From Verrucomicrobiales bacterium (GTDB taxonomy: Bacteria > Verrucomicrobiota > Verrucomicrobiia > Verrucomicrobiales > DEV007), in NCBI GenBank assembly GCA_029940475.1, contig JAPYUT010000019.1, forward strand, positions 1 through 59,667: a stretch of DNA of 59,667 nucleotides. Reading direction: 5' to 3'. The notes under the pieces are model-generated. The model searched no databases. It was not told the DNA's origin and was given only the letters and a program-made list of their open reading frames with translations. Made by a program: the position numbers and the translations under genes. Positions 33,883-43,440 of the stretch are shown piece after piece. Positions within the stretch are counted from its first letter, which is position 1; each line of letters starts with the position of its first letter.

Positions 33883-36735
33883 ATGAAAAATCGCCAACTT
33901 TCCGGTTCCAAATCATTGATTGTTTTTGCCTACTTTTTGCTTGCTTCGTCTCTCCCTGCTCAACAGGTAGATGTCTGGGCGCACGATACTAGTGACCTGA
34001 AGCCGGACTCATCGGTTACCTTCGGGATCTTGGGAAATGGGTTGCGCTACGCAATAATGCCAAATGCCGAGCCCCCGAATCGTCTCAGTATGCGGCTCTA
34101 TGTTGATGCGGGTTCGCTAATGGAGACTGACGAGCAGCAGGGGCTTGCTCACTTTATAGAGCACATGGCCTTTAACGGGACAAATAATTTTCCGGCGGGG
34201 GAAATGGTAGAATATTTCCAGCGTCTGGGAATGTCATTTGGCGGGGACACCAACGCCCACACATCCTTTAAGGAGACTGTGTATAAGCTTGAATTACCGA
34301 AACCGGAAGAAGCATTGATCAAACGCTCTATGGTTTTGTTTCGTGATTATGCTGACGGCATGTTGATGAGCGAACCTGAGATCAAGAAAGAACGCGGGGT
34401 GATATTAAGTGAGTTGCTGACACGTGATTCGGCTGAATGGCGCACTCAGAAAATTGCCTATAAATTCGCATTACCTGATTGCCTGATTAGTAAGAGGTTT
34501 CCCATAGGGACAAAGAAAGTGATTAAGGGTGCCGGACGTGGCGCGTTTATGGATTTCTATAAAACCTGGTATACGCCCGATCGCATGGCTGTGGTAATCA
34601 CCGGTGCCGTGGAAGTTGACAAGATATTACCCTTGATCAAGGAACAGTTCGGTTCAATGAATCGACTGCCGGTTTCGAGAACCGATCCTGATCTGGGGAC
34701 GATCACAACAGGACGCGGGGTCATTGCCAAAACGCATTATGAGAAGGAGGCAACGGAGACGAATGTCAGTATTGAGGTAGTGCGTCCCTACAAATGGCAA
34801 CCGGATAACAGTGAGAAAAGAATTCGCGAAATGGCGCTCCGGATCGCCAGTGGCATTATTGACAACCGCCTATCCGAACGGGTTAAAAAGAAGGGTGCTG
34901 TTATTACCGGCGGCGGATGTTATGCCCAGGACTTCATGGATTTTGTCCAGTTTTCCAGTATCTACGTGACCTGTAAACCGGGGAACTGGGATGGCGCACT
35001 GGCAGTTGCCGAGCAGGAGATCCGCAGGGCACTCACCCACGGGTTTACGCGGGGGGAATTTAATGAAGTTGTTGCCAATATTCGCAACGGGTTCGAGCAG
35101 TCGGCACGTAGTGCAACTTCACGCAAGTCCCGCGGGCTTGCTGACGTAATCGTGAGTTCAATTTCCCGGGGAAAGGTTTTTTCAAGCCCACGGCAAACCC
35201 TTGCTTGGTTTAACGAGTATATTTCCTTAATGACGGCGGAAGTTTGTGTTGCTGAGCTGCGCGATGCATGGGATTCAGGTGATCGGCAACTGTTCATTGG
35301 TGGTAATGTTAATCTTCCTGACAGTGGTGCGGGCATTATCAGTAATTATGAAAAGGCGAGCCGTGTTCGAGTTGACCCACCAAGGCAGGAGGAACAGTCG
35401 AATTTTGCCTATACCCATTTTGGTAAGCCTGGCAAAATCGTTGATCGGGTAGAAATTGAGGATCTTGGCATTACCCAGTTGCGTTTTGCCAATAACGTTC
35501 GCCTCAACCTTAAGAGGACGGATTTCGAAAAGGATTCTATATCCATTGGGGTTCGCATCGGTGGCGGATTGCTTACTATTCCGGCGGACAAGCCCGGGCT
35601 GAGGCTGATTGCTTCGGCAGCAATCAATGCAGGGGGGTTGGAGAAGCACAGTGCCGATGAGTTACGCAGGCTTTTTGCCGGCAAGACGGCAGGTGTTTCA
35701 TTTTCAGTGGCAGAGGACACCTTCGCATTTACGGGATCCACTAATCGCAAGGATTTCACGGCTACCATTGAGTTACTGACAGCGTATATGGTTGCCCCTG
35801 GTTACCGTGAGGAGGCATTGCGACAGTTGCATAAGAGCCTTGATCCGATTTATACCCAACTGGCGCATACCCCAATGGGAGTCTTCAATGATCAGGTTGA
35901 TTTATTCTTAAAGAAGGGTGATTTCCGTGCAGGGTTTCCCAAACGCAGTGAGTTACTTGCCCGAACCCTTGATGAGGTGAAGCAGTGGCTGGGTGAGCCT
36001 TTGCGCTCGGCGGTCATGGAGGTTGCGATTGTTGGTGATTTTGAAGAAGAGGACATCCTGAGAGATGTTGCCAAGACTCTCGGAGCTCTTCCGGAGCGCA
36101 GCCTTGAGAAACCAAAGTATACCGAGCGGCGAGTGATGCATTTTGCCGATGGAGGACAATCAAAAACATTCGAATTCAATTCTGAGATTCCCAAGGGAAT
36201 GGTTGGAGTTTACTGGCCGACCGAAGACATATGGGATATCAGTAGAACTCGTCGTTTCAGTGTGTTGGGAACTATTTTTGCTGACCGCTTACGCAAGAAG
36301 GTGCGCGAGGAACTGGGTGAAGCGTATAGTCCGTATGCCCGCAATATCCCGAGTTCAAGTTACAGTGATTTTGGTTATATGATGTCGATAATTACCGTTG
36401 ATCCTTCCCAGGCGGAAAAAATAGCCAGCGTGGTACGTGGAATTGGAGAAGGACTGGCGACAGAGGGCACTAATGTGGATGAGCTTGAGCGTGCAATAAA
36501 ACCTTTACTCAATGGCATTGAACAACAACTACGACAAAATAATTACTGGTTGTCCACCGTGGCTCTGAGTTCTCAGGAGTTTCCCCAGAAGATACAATGG
36601 GCCCGCACGATGTTGGATGATTACAAGGCAATCAAGGTTGCTGAGATTAACGCCCTGGCAAAGAAATACCTCATGCCGGAGCGCGCAGTGGTCACAAAAA
36701 TCATACCGGTTGGAGCGAAACCGAGCAAAAATTGA
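33883..36735 (+). CDS. exported M16-family zinc metallopeptidase (PqqL-like)
   Basis: The 950-residue protein has a signal peptide (cleavage near LPAQQ, residue 27) and two tandem M16 modules. The inverted zinc motif HFIEH (His90, Glu93, His94) is intact, with the distal glutamate region in EIKKERGVILSELL. The second half contains the inactive module, with LRKKVREELGEAYSPY carrying the substrate-clamping arginine and tyrosine. M16 enzymes of this shape degrade peptides in the periplasm. A second M16 gene at 46117 has no signal peptide, so the two probably act in different compartments. Confidence 0.93.
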   Translation: MKNRQLSGSKSLIVFAYFLLASSLPAQQVDVWAHDTSDLKPDSSVTFGILGNGLRYAIMPNAEPPNRLSMRLYVDAGSLMETDEQQGLAHFIEHMAFNGTNNFPAGEMVEYFQRLGMSFGGDTNAHTSFKETVYKLELPKPEEALIKRSMVLFRDYADGMLMSEPEIKKERGVILSELLTRDSAEWRTQKIAYKFALPDCLISKRFPIGTKKVIKGAGRGAFMDFYKTWYTPDRMAVVITGAVEVDKILPLIKEQFGSMNRLPVSRTDPDLGTITTGRGVIAKTHYEKEATETNVSIEVVRPYKWQPDNSEKRIREMALRIASGIIDNRLSERVKKKGAVITGGGCYAQDFMDFVQFSSIYVTCKPGNWDGALAVAEQEIRRALTHGFTRGEFNEVVANIRNGFEQSARSATSRKSRGLADVIVSSISRGKVFSSPRQTLAWFNEYISLMTAEVCVAELRDAWDSGDRQLFIGGNVNLPDSGAGIISNYEKASRVRVDPPRQEEQSNFAYTHFGKPGKIVDRVEIEDLGITQLRFANNVRLNLKRTDFEKDSISIGVRIGGGLLTIPADKPGLRLIASAAINAGGLEKHSADELRRLFAGKTAGVSFSVAEDTFAFTGSTNRKDFTATIELLTAYMVAPGYREEALRQLHKSLDPIYTQLAHTPMGVFNDQVDLFLKKGDFRAGFPKRSELLARTLDEVKQWLGEPLRSAVMEVAIVGDFEEEDILRDVAKTLGALPERSLEKPKYTERRVMHFADGGQSKTFEFNSEIPKGMVGVYWPTEDIWDISRTRRFSVLGTIFADRLRKKVREELGEAYSPYARNIPSSSYSDFGYMMSIITVDPSQAEKIASVVRGIGEGLATEGTNVDELERAIKPLLNGIEQQLRQNNYWLSTVALSSQEFPQKIQWARTMLDDYKAIKVAEINALAKKYLMPERAVVTKIIPVGAKPSKN

Positions 36736-36894
36736 TGGAAAAATGGAGTGTGTCTGCTGAGGATTGGATGATGCTAGGCATGGTCATTATCATGGGGTGG
36801 AATTCTTTCGACATCTTTGAGCTAAATCCCAGTTAATGTAACCAAATGACGTTCAATGCATGGCACGGTAAAATTTTGAGATTTAGCAAGTAAG

Positions 36895-36923
36895 TTGACG
36901 CTGAGCATCCGCTTTGCTTTAGT
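36895..36923 (+). promoter_or_regulatory. candidate promoter of gapA
   Basis: TTGACG (36895-36900) and TTTAGT (36918-36923) are spaced by 17 bases, which puts a start site near 36930 and a leader of about 43 bases before gapA. The -35 box is close to consensus. Confidence 0.5.
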
Positions 36924-36972
36924 AAGCGCCCTTGATCTACGAACAACTGAGCTGGAGAGAGAATTAAAGAAT

Positions 36973-37974
36973 ATGCCCACTTTTGGAATTAATGGATTTG
37001 GCCGGATCGGTCGAAATGTTTTTCGTGCGATGACTGCTGAGCAGCGAAAATGCGTCGTAGCGGTTAATGATCTGACGGATAACAAAACCCTGGCTCATCT
37101 GCTAAAATGGGATTCCACCTCCGGAAAGCTCAATGCTGAAATCAGTTATGATGATACCAGTATTACTGTCGACGGGCATATAATTCGAGTATACGAAGAA
37201 CGTGATCCAGCCAAGCTTCCATGGTCTGATCACGGGGTGGATGTTGTTCTTGAGTCGACCGGGTTCTTCACTGATCGCGAGAAAGCCGAATTGCATTTAA
37301 CCAACGGCGGGGCAAGGAAGGTACTTATCTCCGCGCCAGGTAAAAATGTGGATCTTACTATGTGCATGGGAATCAATTCCGATCAGTATAATGGCGATGA
37401 GCATCACGTGGTTTCAAATGCCAGTTGCACCACCAACTGCCTGGCTCCGATGGTTAAGGTGCTCAATGATTCATTTGGTGTAGTGCGGGGAGTTATGAGC
37501 ACCATTCACAGCTATACCGGCGACCAGCGTCTGCTTGATACGCCACATAGCGATTTACGGCGAGCCCGTTCTGCAGCGGTTAACATTATACCCTCCAGCA
37601 CCGGTGCCGCCCGGGCAATCGGCGAAGTTATACCCGAACTTAAAGGTAAACTCAATGGCGGTGCATTCCGTGTGCCCACCCCAACCGGATCGGTCACTGA
37701 TTTGACCGTTCAGTTGCGGGAAAAGACCACCGTTGAGGAAATGAATGCCAAGTTTAAAGAGGCAGCCGAGGGTCCGCTTAAGGGAATCCTTGAGTATTCC
37801 GAGGAAGAGCCCGTGCTGATGGATATTGTGGGCAATCCCCATTCCTGCATCATTGATGCTGATGTGACGCTCGAGATGGGCGGCGATCTTGTAAAAGTGG
37901 TTGGGTGGTATGACAACGAATGGGGCTACAGCAACCGGGCACTTGAGGCCATGCACCTTCTTGCGGGTGACTGA
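36973..37974 (+). CDS. gapA: glyceraldehyde-3-phosphate dehydrogenase, type I
   Basis: The 333-residue glycolytic enzyme oxidises glyceraldehyde-3-phosphate with NAD. FGINGFGRIGRNVFRA is the dinucleotide-binding loop. The catalytic Cys152 sits in SNASCTTNCLAP, and the C-terminus ends in GWYDNEWGYSNRALE. ATG 36973 matches the family's N-terminus and has a GGAGAGAG stretch upstream. It heads a run gapA-pgk-tpiA, with a terminator-like hairpin after it. Confidence 0.97.
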   Translation: MPTFGINGFGRIGRNVFRAMTAEQRKCVVAVNDLTDNKTLAHLLKWDSTSGKLNAEISYDDTSITVDGHIIRVYEERDPAKLPWSDHGVDVVLESTGFFTDREKAELHLTNGGARKVLISAPGKNVDLTMCMGINSDQYNGDEHHVVSNASCTTNCLAPMVKVLNDSFGVVRGVMSTIHSYTGDQRLLDTPHSDLRRARSAAVNIIPSSTGAARAIGEVIPELKGKLNGGAFRVPTPTGSVTDLTVQLREKTTVEEMNAKFKEAAEGPLKGILEYSEEEPVLMDIVGNPHSCIIDADVTLEMGGDLVKVVGWYDNEWGYSNRALEAMHLLAGD

Positions 37975-38008
37975 TTGGCAAATTGTCTGTAATACAGCTT
38001 TCAAAAAG

Positions 38009-38035
38009 GCATCCCAGTGACGGGGTGCTTTTTTT
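38009..38035 (+). terminator. intergenic terminator between gapA and pgk
   Basis: GCATCCC and GGGGTGC form a 7-bp stem with one G-T pair and a 6-base loop, followed by seven T residues (38029-38035). It lies 35 bases after the gapA stop and 25 bases before the pgk start. Partial termination here would make gapA mRNA more abundant than pgk and tpiA mRNA. Confidence 0.75.
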
Positions 38036-38059
38036 CTCTAAGGGGAAAGTTTTCCAAAT

Positions 38060-39259
38060 ATGGCAAAGAAAACCATACGCGACATTGAACTTGCTGGCCG
38101 CAGGATACTTATGCGCTGTGATTTCAACGTGCCGCTTGATTCATGCGGTAAGATTGCCGATGACACCCGGATTTCAGGGGCGATCCCCTCAATTCGTTAT
38201 CTTGCTGACAATGCGGCCAGGGTGATTTTGTGCAGTCATTTAGGGCGTCCCGGGGGAGAGGAGAGGCCGGAGTTCTCGCTGAGGCCGGTTGCTGACCGGC
38301 TTGGAGAGTTGCTGGCAATGGAGGTTGGCTTTGTTGAGTCCTGTGTCGGGGAAGATGCAGTGAATAAAAGGCAAAACCTGAAGGATGGAGAGGTATTGCT
38401 GCTGGAGAACGTCAGGTATCATAAAGAGGAGACAGTCAATGATCCGCTCTTTGCGTCCAGATTGGCAAATGGGGCTGATGTCTTTGTTAATGATGCCTTC
38501 GGCAGTGCTCATCGTGCCCATGCATCAACAGCGGGTGTTGGCACCCATGTTGCAGAGAGCGTCATGGGGTTTCTCATGGAACGCGAACTTAAATATCTAA
38601 GGGAGGAACTGAAAGACCCAGAACGTCCTTTTGTTATTATACTGGGCGGCAAGAAAGTGAGTGACAAGATCGGTGTCATTAACGCCTTGTTTGACAAGGC
38701 GGACACCATTCTTATCGGTGGAGCCATGCAGTATGCCTTTCGCAAGGCACAGGGGCATGAGGTGGGCGATAGCCATGTTGTTGACGAGGACATTCTTATT
38801 GCAAGAGGGTTGCTTGAGAAAGCTGAGGGACAGGAAGTGGATCTTATATTACCGGCTGACAGCCTTGAAGCTGACAGTTTCTCCGGCGACGCTGCTACCA
38901 GTAATATAATGCCTTATGCTCAGGGTGGCGGAATTCGTGAGGGGTGGGAGGGTTTGGATATTGGCGAGAAGGCTATTGACGAGTTTTGTAATGTAATCAG
39001 CAGTGCCAAGAGCGTTGTCTGGAACGGACCCATGGGTGTATTTGAGATTGATGCTTTTTCACGGGGGACAAAGGCTGTGGCGCAAGCGGTAGCTGACAGC
39101 GATGCCCTTAGTATCATTGGAGGGGGAGACTCAGTCACTGCAATCAAGAAATTCGGACTTACGGACAGGGTTACTTTCATCTCCACCGGCGGTGGCGCTT
39201 CCCTGGAATTGCTTGAGGGTAAAGATCTCCCCGGCGTGTCTTGTCTTGATGAGATTTAA
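38060..39259 (+). CDS. pgk: phosphoglycerate kinase
   Basis: The 399-residue enzyme transfers phosphate from 1,3-bisphosphoglycerate to ADP. RILMRCDFNVPLD, LCSHLGRPGG and VFVNDAFGSAHRAHAST form the substrate side. ILGGKKVSDKIGVINAL and the C-terminal SIIGGGDSVTAIKKFG plus FISTGGGASLELLEGKDLPG form the nucleotide side. Length and motifs are standard. It lies between gapA and tpiA. Confidence 0.98.
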   Translation: MAKKTIRDIELAGRRILMRCDFNVPLDSCGKIADDTRISGAIPSIRYLADNAARVILCSHLGRPGGEERPEFSLRPVADRLGELLAMEVGFVESCVGEDAVNKRQNLKDGEVLLLENVRYHKEETVNDPLFASRLANGADVFVNDAFGSAHRAHASTAGVGTHVAESVMGFLMERELKYLREELKDPERPFVIILGGKKVSDKIGVINALFDKADTILIGGAMQYAFRKAQGHEVGDSHVVDEDILIARGLLEKAEGQEVDLILPADSLEADSFSGDAATSNIMPYAQGGGIREGWEGLDIGEKAIDEFCNVISSAKSVVWNGPMGVFEIDAFSRGTKAVAQAVADSDALSIIGGGDSVTAIKKFGLTDRVTFISTGGGASLELLEGKDLPGVSCLDEI

Positions 39260-39313
39260 GCATACTTTTCACCTACATCTGCATTCACGAGAATATTACA
39301 CCCACATATATAC

Positions 39314-40078
39314 ATGTCCCGAAAACCCATCATTGCTGCTAACTGGAAGATGCACAAAGGTCCTGCTGAGGCGGTTGAGTTCATTGAGGAATTCGACAAC
39401 CTGATTGGCGGTTCCAGTCTTGTTGATATTGTGCTGGCGCCTACGTTCGTTTCGCTGCCGGCTGTAAGGGATGCGCTGGTTAACAGTGAACTTATTCAGG
39501 TTGCCTCGCAGAATTGTCATTTTGAGGAGAAAGGTGCATTTACCGGCGAGATCAGTATTGGTATGCTGCAGGAGATCGGGGTTGATTATGTGATCATAGG
39601 GCACAGTGAACGGCGGGCTATCTTTGGTGAGGATGATCGTTTAATTAATGCAAAGGCGAAGTCCTTGCACGCTGCGGGAGTGAAGCCGATCATCTGCATT
39701 GGTGAGACTCTTGAGGAGCGGGATGCCAATCAGGTTGAGAATGTGCTGCGTCGGCAGCTCAAAGAAGGCCTGATGGAACTGGATGGCGAAAAAATGTTTG
39801 AGACGGTTATTGCTTACGAGCCAGTTTGGGCCATAGGAACAGGTCGGACAGCAACTCCCGGGCAGGCGCAGGAGGCTCACGCATTTACCCGTAAAGTGAT
39901 AGGGGAGATTTTCGGAGAGGATATTTCAGCCAAGATACGTATTCAGTATGGCGGCAGTGTAAAACCGGCAAATACGGCTGAGCTCATGAGTCAACCTGAC
40001 GTTGATGGTGCCCTTGTCGGCGGAGCGAGCCTTGATCCCGGCAGTTTCTCGGAGATCTGCAAGAACTCAACAGTGTAG
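39314..40078 (+). CDS. tpiA: triose-phosphate isomerase
   Basis: The 254-residue enzyme interconverts dihydroxyacetone phosphate and glyceraldehyde-3-phosphate. ANWKMHKG gives Asn and Lys of the active site, IGHSERR the catalytic histidine and AYEPVWAIGTG the catalytic glutamate with loop 6. IQYGGSVKPAN is the phosphate-binding loop. The start ATG has no visible Shine-Dalgarno sequence. It is the last gene of the glycolytic run. Confidence 0.98.
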   Translation: MSRKPIIAANWKMHKGPAEAVEFIEEFDNLIGGSSLVDIVLAPTFVSLPAVRDALVNSELIQVASQNCHFEEKGAFTGEISIGMLQEIGVDYVIIGHSERRAIFGEDDRLINAKAKSLHAAGVKPIICIGETLEERDANQVENVLRRQLKEGLMELDGEKMFETVIAYEPVWAIGTGRTATPGQAQEAHAFTRKVIGEIFGEDISAKIRIQYGGSVKPANTAELMSQPDVDGALVGGASLDPGSFSEICKNSTV

Positions 40079-40083
40079 TCCAG

Positions 40084-40108
40084 GCTCGCCGGGAATGTTC
40101 CGGTGAGC
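40084..40108. terminator. stem-loop between convergent tpiA and crcB
   Basis: An 11-bp stem with two G-T pairs (40084-40094 with 40098-40108) and a 3-base loop lies just after the tpiA stop. There is no T tract on either strand, so this is a possible terminator or mRNA-stabilising hairpin only. Confidence 0.4.
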
Positions 40109-40155
40109 AACGGTTCGGGAAATTCATCGGCTCCAGCTTGCCGCCAAGGCTGCGT

Positions 40156-40524
40156 CTAGCCTGCTAATTTGGATCCGATCCAAACCAATAAGACTCCCAG
40201 TATTGCGCTTAATCCTGCGTAAAGTGCGGCGAGAGCCACTGCTTGTCCCTTTACCAGGCTGAGAATTTCCCATCCAAAAGTTGAGAACGTGGTGAATCCT
40301 CCCAGGAAACCGACCACAATCAGGAGCTTTAATGTCTCATTATTCTCCAGGAGAGAGTAGGCGATGCCAATCGCCAGGCAGCCGAGAAGGTTTATAATGA
40401 AGGTAGGATAAGGGAAAGACGGGTCATCGAGAGTGGATTTTATGACCGAGCTGAGTCCCCAACGGGTTGTTGCTCCGGCGAACCCGCCCACACCGACGAG
40501 AATTGTTGCTGTTGTGACTTGCAT
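40156..40524 (-). CDS. crcB: CrcB/Fluc-family fluoride ion channel
   Basis: The 122-residue protein has four hydrophobic helices and the family signatures GGFAGATTRW, TFIINLLGCLAIG and GFLGGFTTFSTF, which line the fluoride pore and sodium site. Fluc channels are dual-topology dimers that export fluoride. It is transcribed divergently from argG, with 41 bases between the start codons, so there is no room for a fluoride riboswitch. Only a single crcB copy is seen, consistent with a homodimer. Confidence 0.95.
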   Translation of the reverse strand: MQVTTATILVGVGGFAGATTRWGLSSVIKSTLDDPSFPYPTFIINLLGCLAIGIAYSLLENNETLKLLIVVGFLGGFTTFSTFGWEILSLVKGQAVALAALYAGLSAILGVLLVWIGSKLAG

Positions 40525-40565
40525 GGATTGACAAGATTTAGCGGTGTTCTAGTGTCCCGTCCACC

Positions 40566-41858
40566 ATGAGCAAGAAGATTGTTGTCGCTTATTCCGGGGG
40601 GCTTGATACCTCCGTGTTGCTGTTTTGGTTGAAAAAACGCTTCAATGCCGAGGTCATTGCCTATTGTGCTGACGTTGGCCAGGGAGAGGAACTTGATGGC
40701 CTTGAAGAGAAAGCTCTTAATACAGGAGCCTCTAAATGCTTCATTGGCGATTTGCGGGAGGAGTTTGCGGATGACTTTATTTTCCCGATGTTTCAGGCAG
40801 GTGCAATTTACGAGGGACAGTATTGGCTGGGCACCAGCATTGCCCGTCCGTTAATAACCAAGGGCATGATTGAGGTGGCCAGGAATGAGGGTGCCAGCAT
40901 GCTTGCACATGGCGCTACGGGTAAAGGCAATGATCAAGTGCGTTTCGAGTTGTCAGCGGCATCGCTGGCTCCGGAAATGGAAATGATTGCGCCCTGGAGG
41001 ATGGCTGACTTCAGGGCTGAGTTTCCGGGGCGTGCGGAAATGATTGCCTATGCGGAGAGGGAGGGGATACCAGTGCAGGCGAGCGCGGCGAAACCTTATT
41101 CAATGGACCGCAATTTGTTGCATATCAGTTTTGAGAGCGGAATCCTCGAGGATCCGTGGTATGATGCAAGCTCCAAGGAGTGTGAGGACATGTATATTCT
41201 CTCAGAATCCCCGGAGGCAGCTCCAGACAACCCGGATTATTTAAAGATTCTTTTCAATAAGGGTGATGCGGTAGGGCTTCAGATTGATGGCCTCAAGGAG
41301 GTGATGGAAAAACTCGAGGTTTCCGGATTGGGAGAAGACAACGGCTACATCAGACTTTCTCCATACTCCGTCATGGTGATCCTCAATTACCTTGGCGGCA
41401 TGCACGGCATTGGCCGGGTGGACATGGTCGAGAATCGCTTTGTGGGGATGAAGAGTCGCGGAGTTTACGAAACACCCGGAGGGGCAATCTTATTTTATGC
41501 CCACCGCCAGATGGAGAGCCTTACGATGGATCGTGAAGTGATGCATATTCGGGATGGCTTGATTCCAAAGTATGCTGAGCTTGTGTATAACGGATTCTGG
41601 TTTGCTCCGGAACGCGAGGCGATCCAGGCACTGGTTACTGAAAGCCAGAAAGGCGTTAGTGGCGAGGTGCGGGTTAAGCTCTACAAGGGAAATGTAATAG
41701 CTGCGGGGGTAAAAAGCCCGAGGAGCCTTTATAGTGAGGATGTTGCGACTATGGAAGGAGGCTCGGAAGAGGCTTACAATCAGGATGATGCCAGTGGCTT
41801 TATTCGCTTGAACGGGTTGCGTTTACGGACGGCGGCCCGGGTTGAGGGATTGCAATAA
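40566..41858 (+). CDS. argG: argininosuccinate synthase
   Basis: The 430-residue enzyme joins citrulline and aspartate with ATP in arginine synthesis. [19 protein letters not shown] is the PP-loop. [15 protein letters not shown] and [20 protein letters not shown] are diagnostic, and the C-terminal multimerisation region is present. No other arginine gene is adjacent. The start ATG 40566 agrees with the family's N-terminus. Confidence 0.97.
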   Translation: MSKKIVVAYSGGLDTSVLLFWLKKRFNAEVIAYCADVGQGEELDGLEEKALNTGASKCFIGDLREEFADDFIFPMFQAGAIYEGQYWLGTSIARPLITKGMIEVARNEGASMLAHGATGKGNDQVRFELSAASLAPEMEMIAPWRMADFRAEFPGRAEMIAYAEREGIPVQASAAKPYSMDRNLLHISFESGILEDPWYDASSKECEDMYILSESPEAAPDNPDYLKILFNKGDAVGLQIDGLKEVMEKLEVSGLGEDNGYIRLSPYSVMVILNYLGGMHGIGRVDMVENRFVGMKSRGVYETPGGAILFYAHRQMESLTMDREVMHIRDGLIPKYAELVYNGFWFAPEREAIQALVTESQKGVSGEVRVKLYKGNVIAAGVKSPRSLYSEDVATMEGGSEEAYNQDDASGFIRLNGLRLRTAARVEGLQ

Positions 41859-41945
41859 GCCTTCTTTAGTTGAATCGTCGAGACGACTATACAAGCTGTC
41901 TGTAGCTTGGATAAAGGGAGCAGCAAGATTCCCCTCTGTAGTGAT

Positions 41946-42284
41946 TCAGTAACGCGGGATTTTTGGATTAATCTGAACCGACCAGGCATCGATGCCACCT
42001 GTGAGACTGAAAGTATTTTCAAACCCTCTGTTTCTAAGGAATTTAGTTACCTGCAGGGAACGCATACCGTGGTGGCAGTAGATGATTTTTTTCCGCTTGT
42101 CCGAACAATCCCAAGCTGCCGTTTCTTGTGCGAATTGAGACAGTGGAATGAGTTGCGAACCCTCGATACGGCAATGTTGCCATTCTTCTTCCTCCCGACA
42201 GTCAATAATCTGCAGGGTTCCCTCATGTGCCTTGAGCAGGCGCATCAGGTCCGTGACGCTGATCTCCATTTCATTTTTGAGCAT
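41946..42284 (-). CDS. single-domain rhodanese-like protein
   Basis: The protein of about 112 residues is one rhodanese domain. IIDCREEEEWQHCRIEGSQLIPL is the entry motif, and the active-site loop IIYCHHGMRS carries a candidate persulfide-forming cysteine. It may move sulfane sulfur; the acceptor is unknown. ATG 42284 is chosen because it follows GGAG at a suitable distance. This start slightly follows the stop of the L,D-transpeptidase gene (42292), so the two are probably cotranscribed. It is convergent with argG. Confidence 0.9.
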   Translation of the reverse strand: MLKNEMEISVTDLMRLLKAHEGTLQIIDCREEEEWQHCRIEGSQLIPLSQFAQETAAWDCSDKRKKIIYCHHGMRSLQVTKFLRNRGFENTFSLTGGIDAWSVQINPKIPRY

Positions 42285-42291
42285 GGGCGCA

Positions 42292-42918
42292 TTAATGCTC
42301 CACAATGACTGGGGTTCCTACGGATACATTATTAAAGAAATGGCTGGCGATCCAGTAAGGCATGCGGATGCATCCGTGGGAGGCGGCAAAACCGGGAAGG
42401 TAACCTTGATGCATTCCAACTCCGCTGTTGGTGATGCGCATGAAATATGGCATTGGAGCCCCTTCAAAGTAAGTGCCCGGGGGCGGGGTCGGATATTTAC
42501 GGACATCGACATCGTCATTAATGACGGTGCCGTCGACAGTCTTCCACATCCCGTAGAGGTTTGAAGAGTGGTTCATTCTCTTTTGCAGGATCTTGTAGGA
42601 TCCTACCGGAGTATTGAAGCCTTCCCTGCCGCTGGAAATCTGTGAAACGCCAATCAGAGTGCCGCCCTTGTAGAACTTGGCTTTCTGTTTTTTCAAGGAG
42701 ATCCTTATTAGAGAAGTGCCAGATGTCGTTCCTTCATCCCAATAGGATACCGTATCAGAAGGCCCTGCTGATGCCCTGTTAATCACCCTAGAACCACCGA
42801 TGGACTCCAGATAAACGGCTTTGTTGCCCGGGTTATTTGGAGGATCGGTGGAATTACATGCAGACAGCAAACTTGCTAGCATTAAAAGAGGAGGCAGGAT
42901 GAGGCGGATTTCTGGCAC
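42292..42918 (-). CDS. L,D-transpeptidase (YkuD-domain) lipoprotein
   Basis: The 208-residue protein has a lipoprotein signal (LLSAC, cysteine near residue 21) and a YkuD domain ending in GMHQGYLPGFAASHGCIRMP, which gives the conserved histidine, SHGC catalytic cysteine and arginine. Such enzymes make 3-3 crosslinks in peptidoglycan or anchor proteins to it. The rhodanese gene follows directly. Confidence 0.92.
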   Translation of the reverse strand: MPEIRLILPPLLMLASLLSACNSTDPPNNPGNKAVYLESIGGSRVINRASAGPSDTVSYWDEGTTSGTSLIRISLKKQKAKFYKGGTLIGVSQISSGREGFNTPVGSYKILQKRMNHSSNLYGMWKTVDGTVINDDVDVRKYPTPPPGTYFEGAPMPYFMRITNSGVGMHQGYLPGFAASHGCIRMPYWIASHFFNNVSVGTPVIVEH

Positions 42919-43065
42919 GGCCTAGGAATTACATTTACGATGTTTAATTAATGATAGGGCTGCGACCCGGTCAAGGGTTCTGAACATTCGGGTTTAGCGT
43001 TGCGTGGAAGTGTTACAGGAGTTATCGATTGTAGAGCCAAAGATGTCCCTGATGGCATGACAATA

Positions 43066-43386
43066 ATGCCGAACTACGATTACCAATGCGAAAAGTGTGA
43101 AAATCTCTTTGAGGTTTTCCAGTCGATGAATGACAAAAAACTTACGAAATGTCCGGATAAATCATGCGGTGGCAAGGTGACCCGCCTGTTAGGGACGGGT
43201 GCGGGAATCATCTTTAAAGGATCTGGATTCTATGGCACTGATTACCGGAGCGAATCCTATAAGGCCGGAGAGAAGGCGGAACAAAAGTCCAGTAAGGATG
43301 AGAAGCAGAAGAAGGGGCAATCTTCCGATAAAAAGAAAGAGTCTAAAACATCATCCAATTCGTCAAATTCCAAGGCAGACCCATGA
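43066..43386 (+). CDS. FmdB-family zinc-ribbon protein
   Basis: The 106-residue protein starts MPNYDYQCEKCENLFEVFQSM, the typical FmdB start, with the second zinc pair as CPDKSC. A GSGFYGTDYRS segment follows at the end of the domain. The C-terminal third is a low-complexity tail of Lys, Ser and Glu. The role of FmdB-like proteins in most bacteria is unclear. ATG 43057 is a near alternative start; earlier codons would add an unrelated N-terminus. Confidence 0.88.
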   Translation: MPNYDYQCEKCENLFEVFQSMNDKKLTKCPDKSCGGKVTRLLGTGAGIIFKGSGFYGTDYRSESYKAGEKAEQKSSKDEKQKKGQSSDKKKESKTSSNSSNSKADP

Positions 43387-43440
43387 GTCGTCTGCTGTTT
43401 TAGGACAGGGCTGGGTGCTGGATTTGGATATTAGCTCAAT

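Noticed and set aside
40525..40565. Possible fluoride riboswitch before crcB
   Set aside because: Only 41 bases separate the divergent crcB and argG start codons, too short for the riboswitch, and no matching fold is visible.
41907..42308. Plus-strand open frame of 133 codons opposite the rhodanese gene
   Set aside because: It is antisense to a well-supported rhodanese domain and has no family signature.
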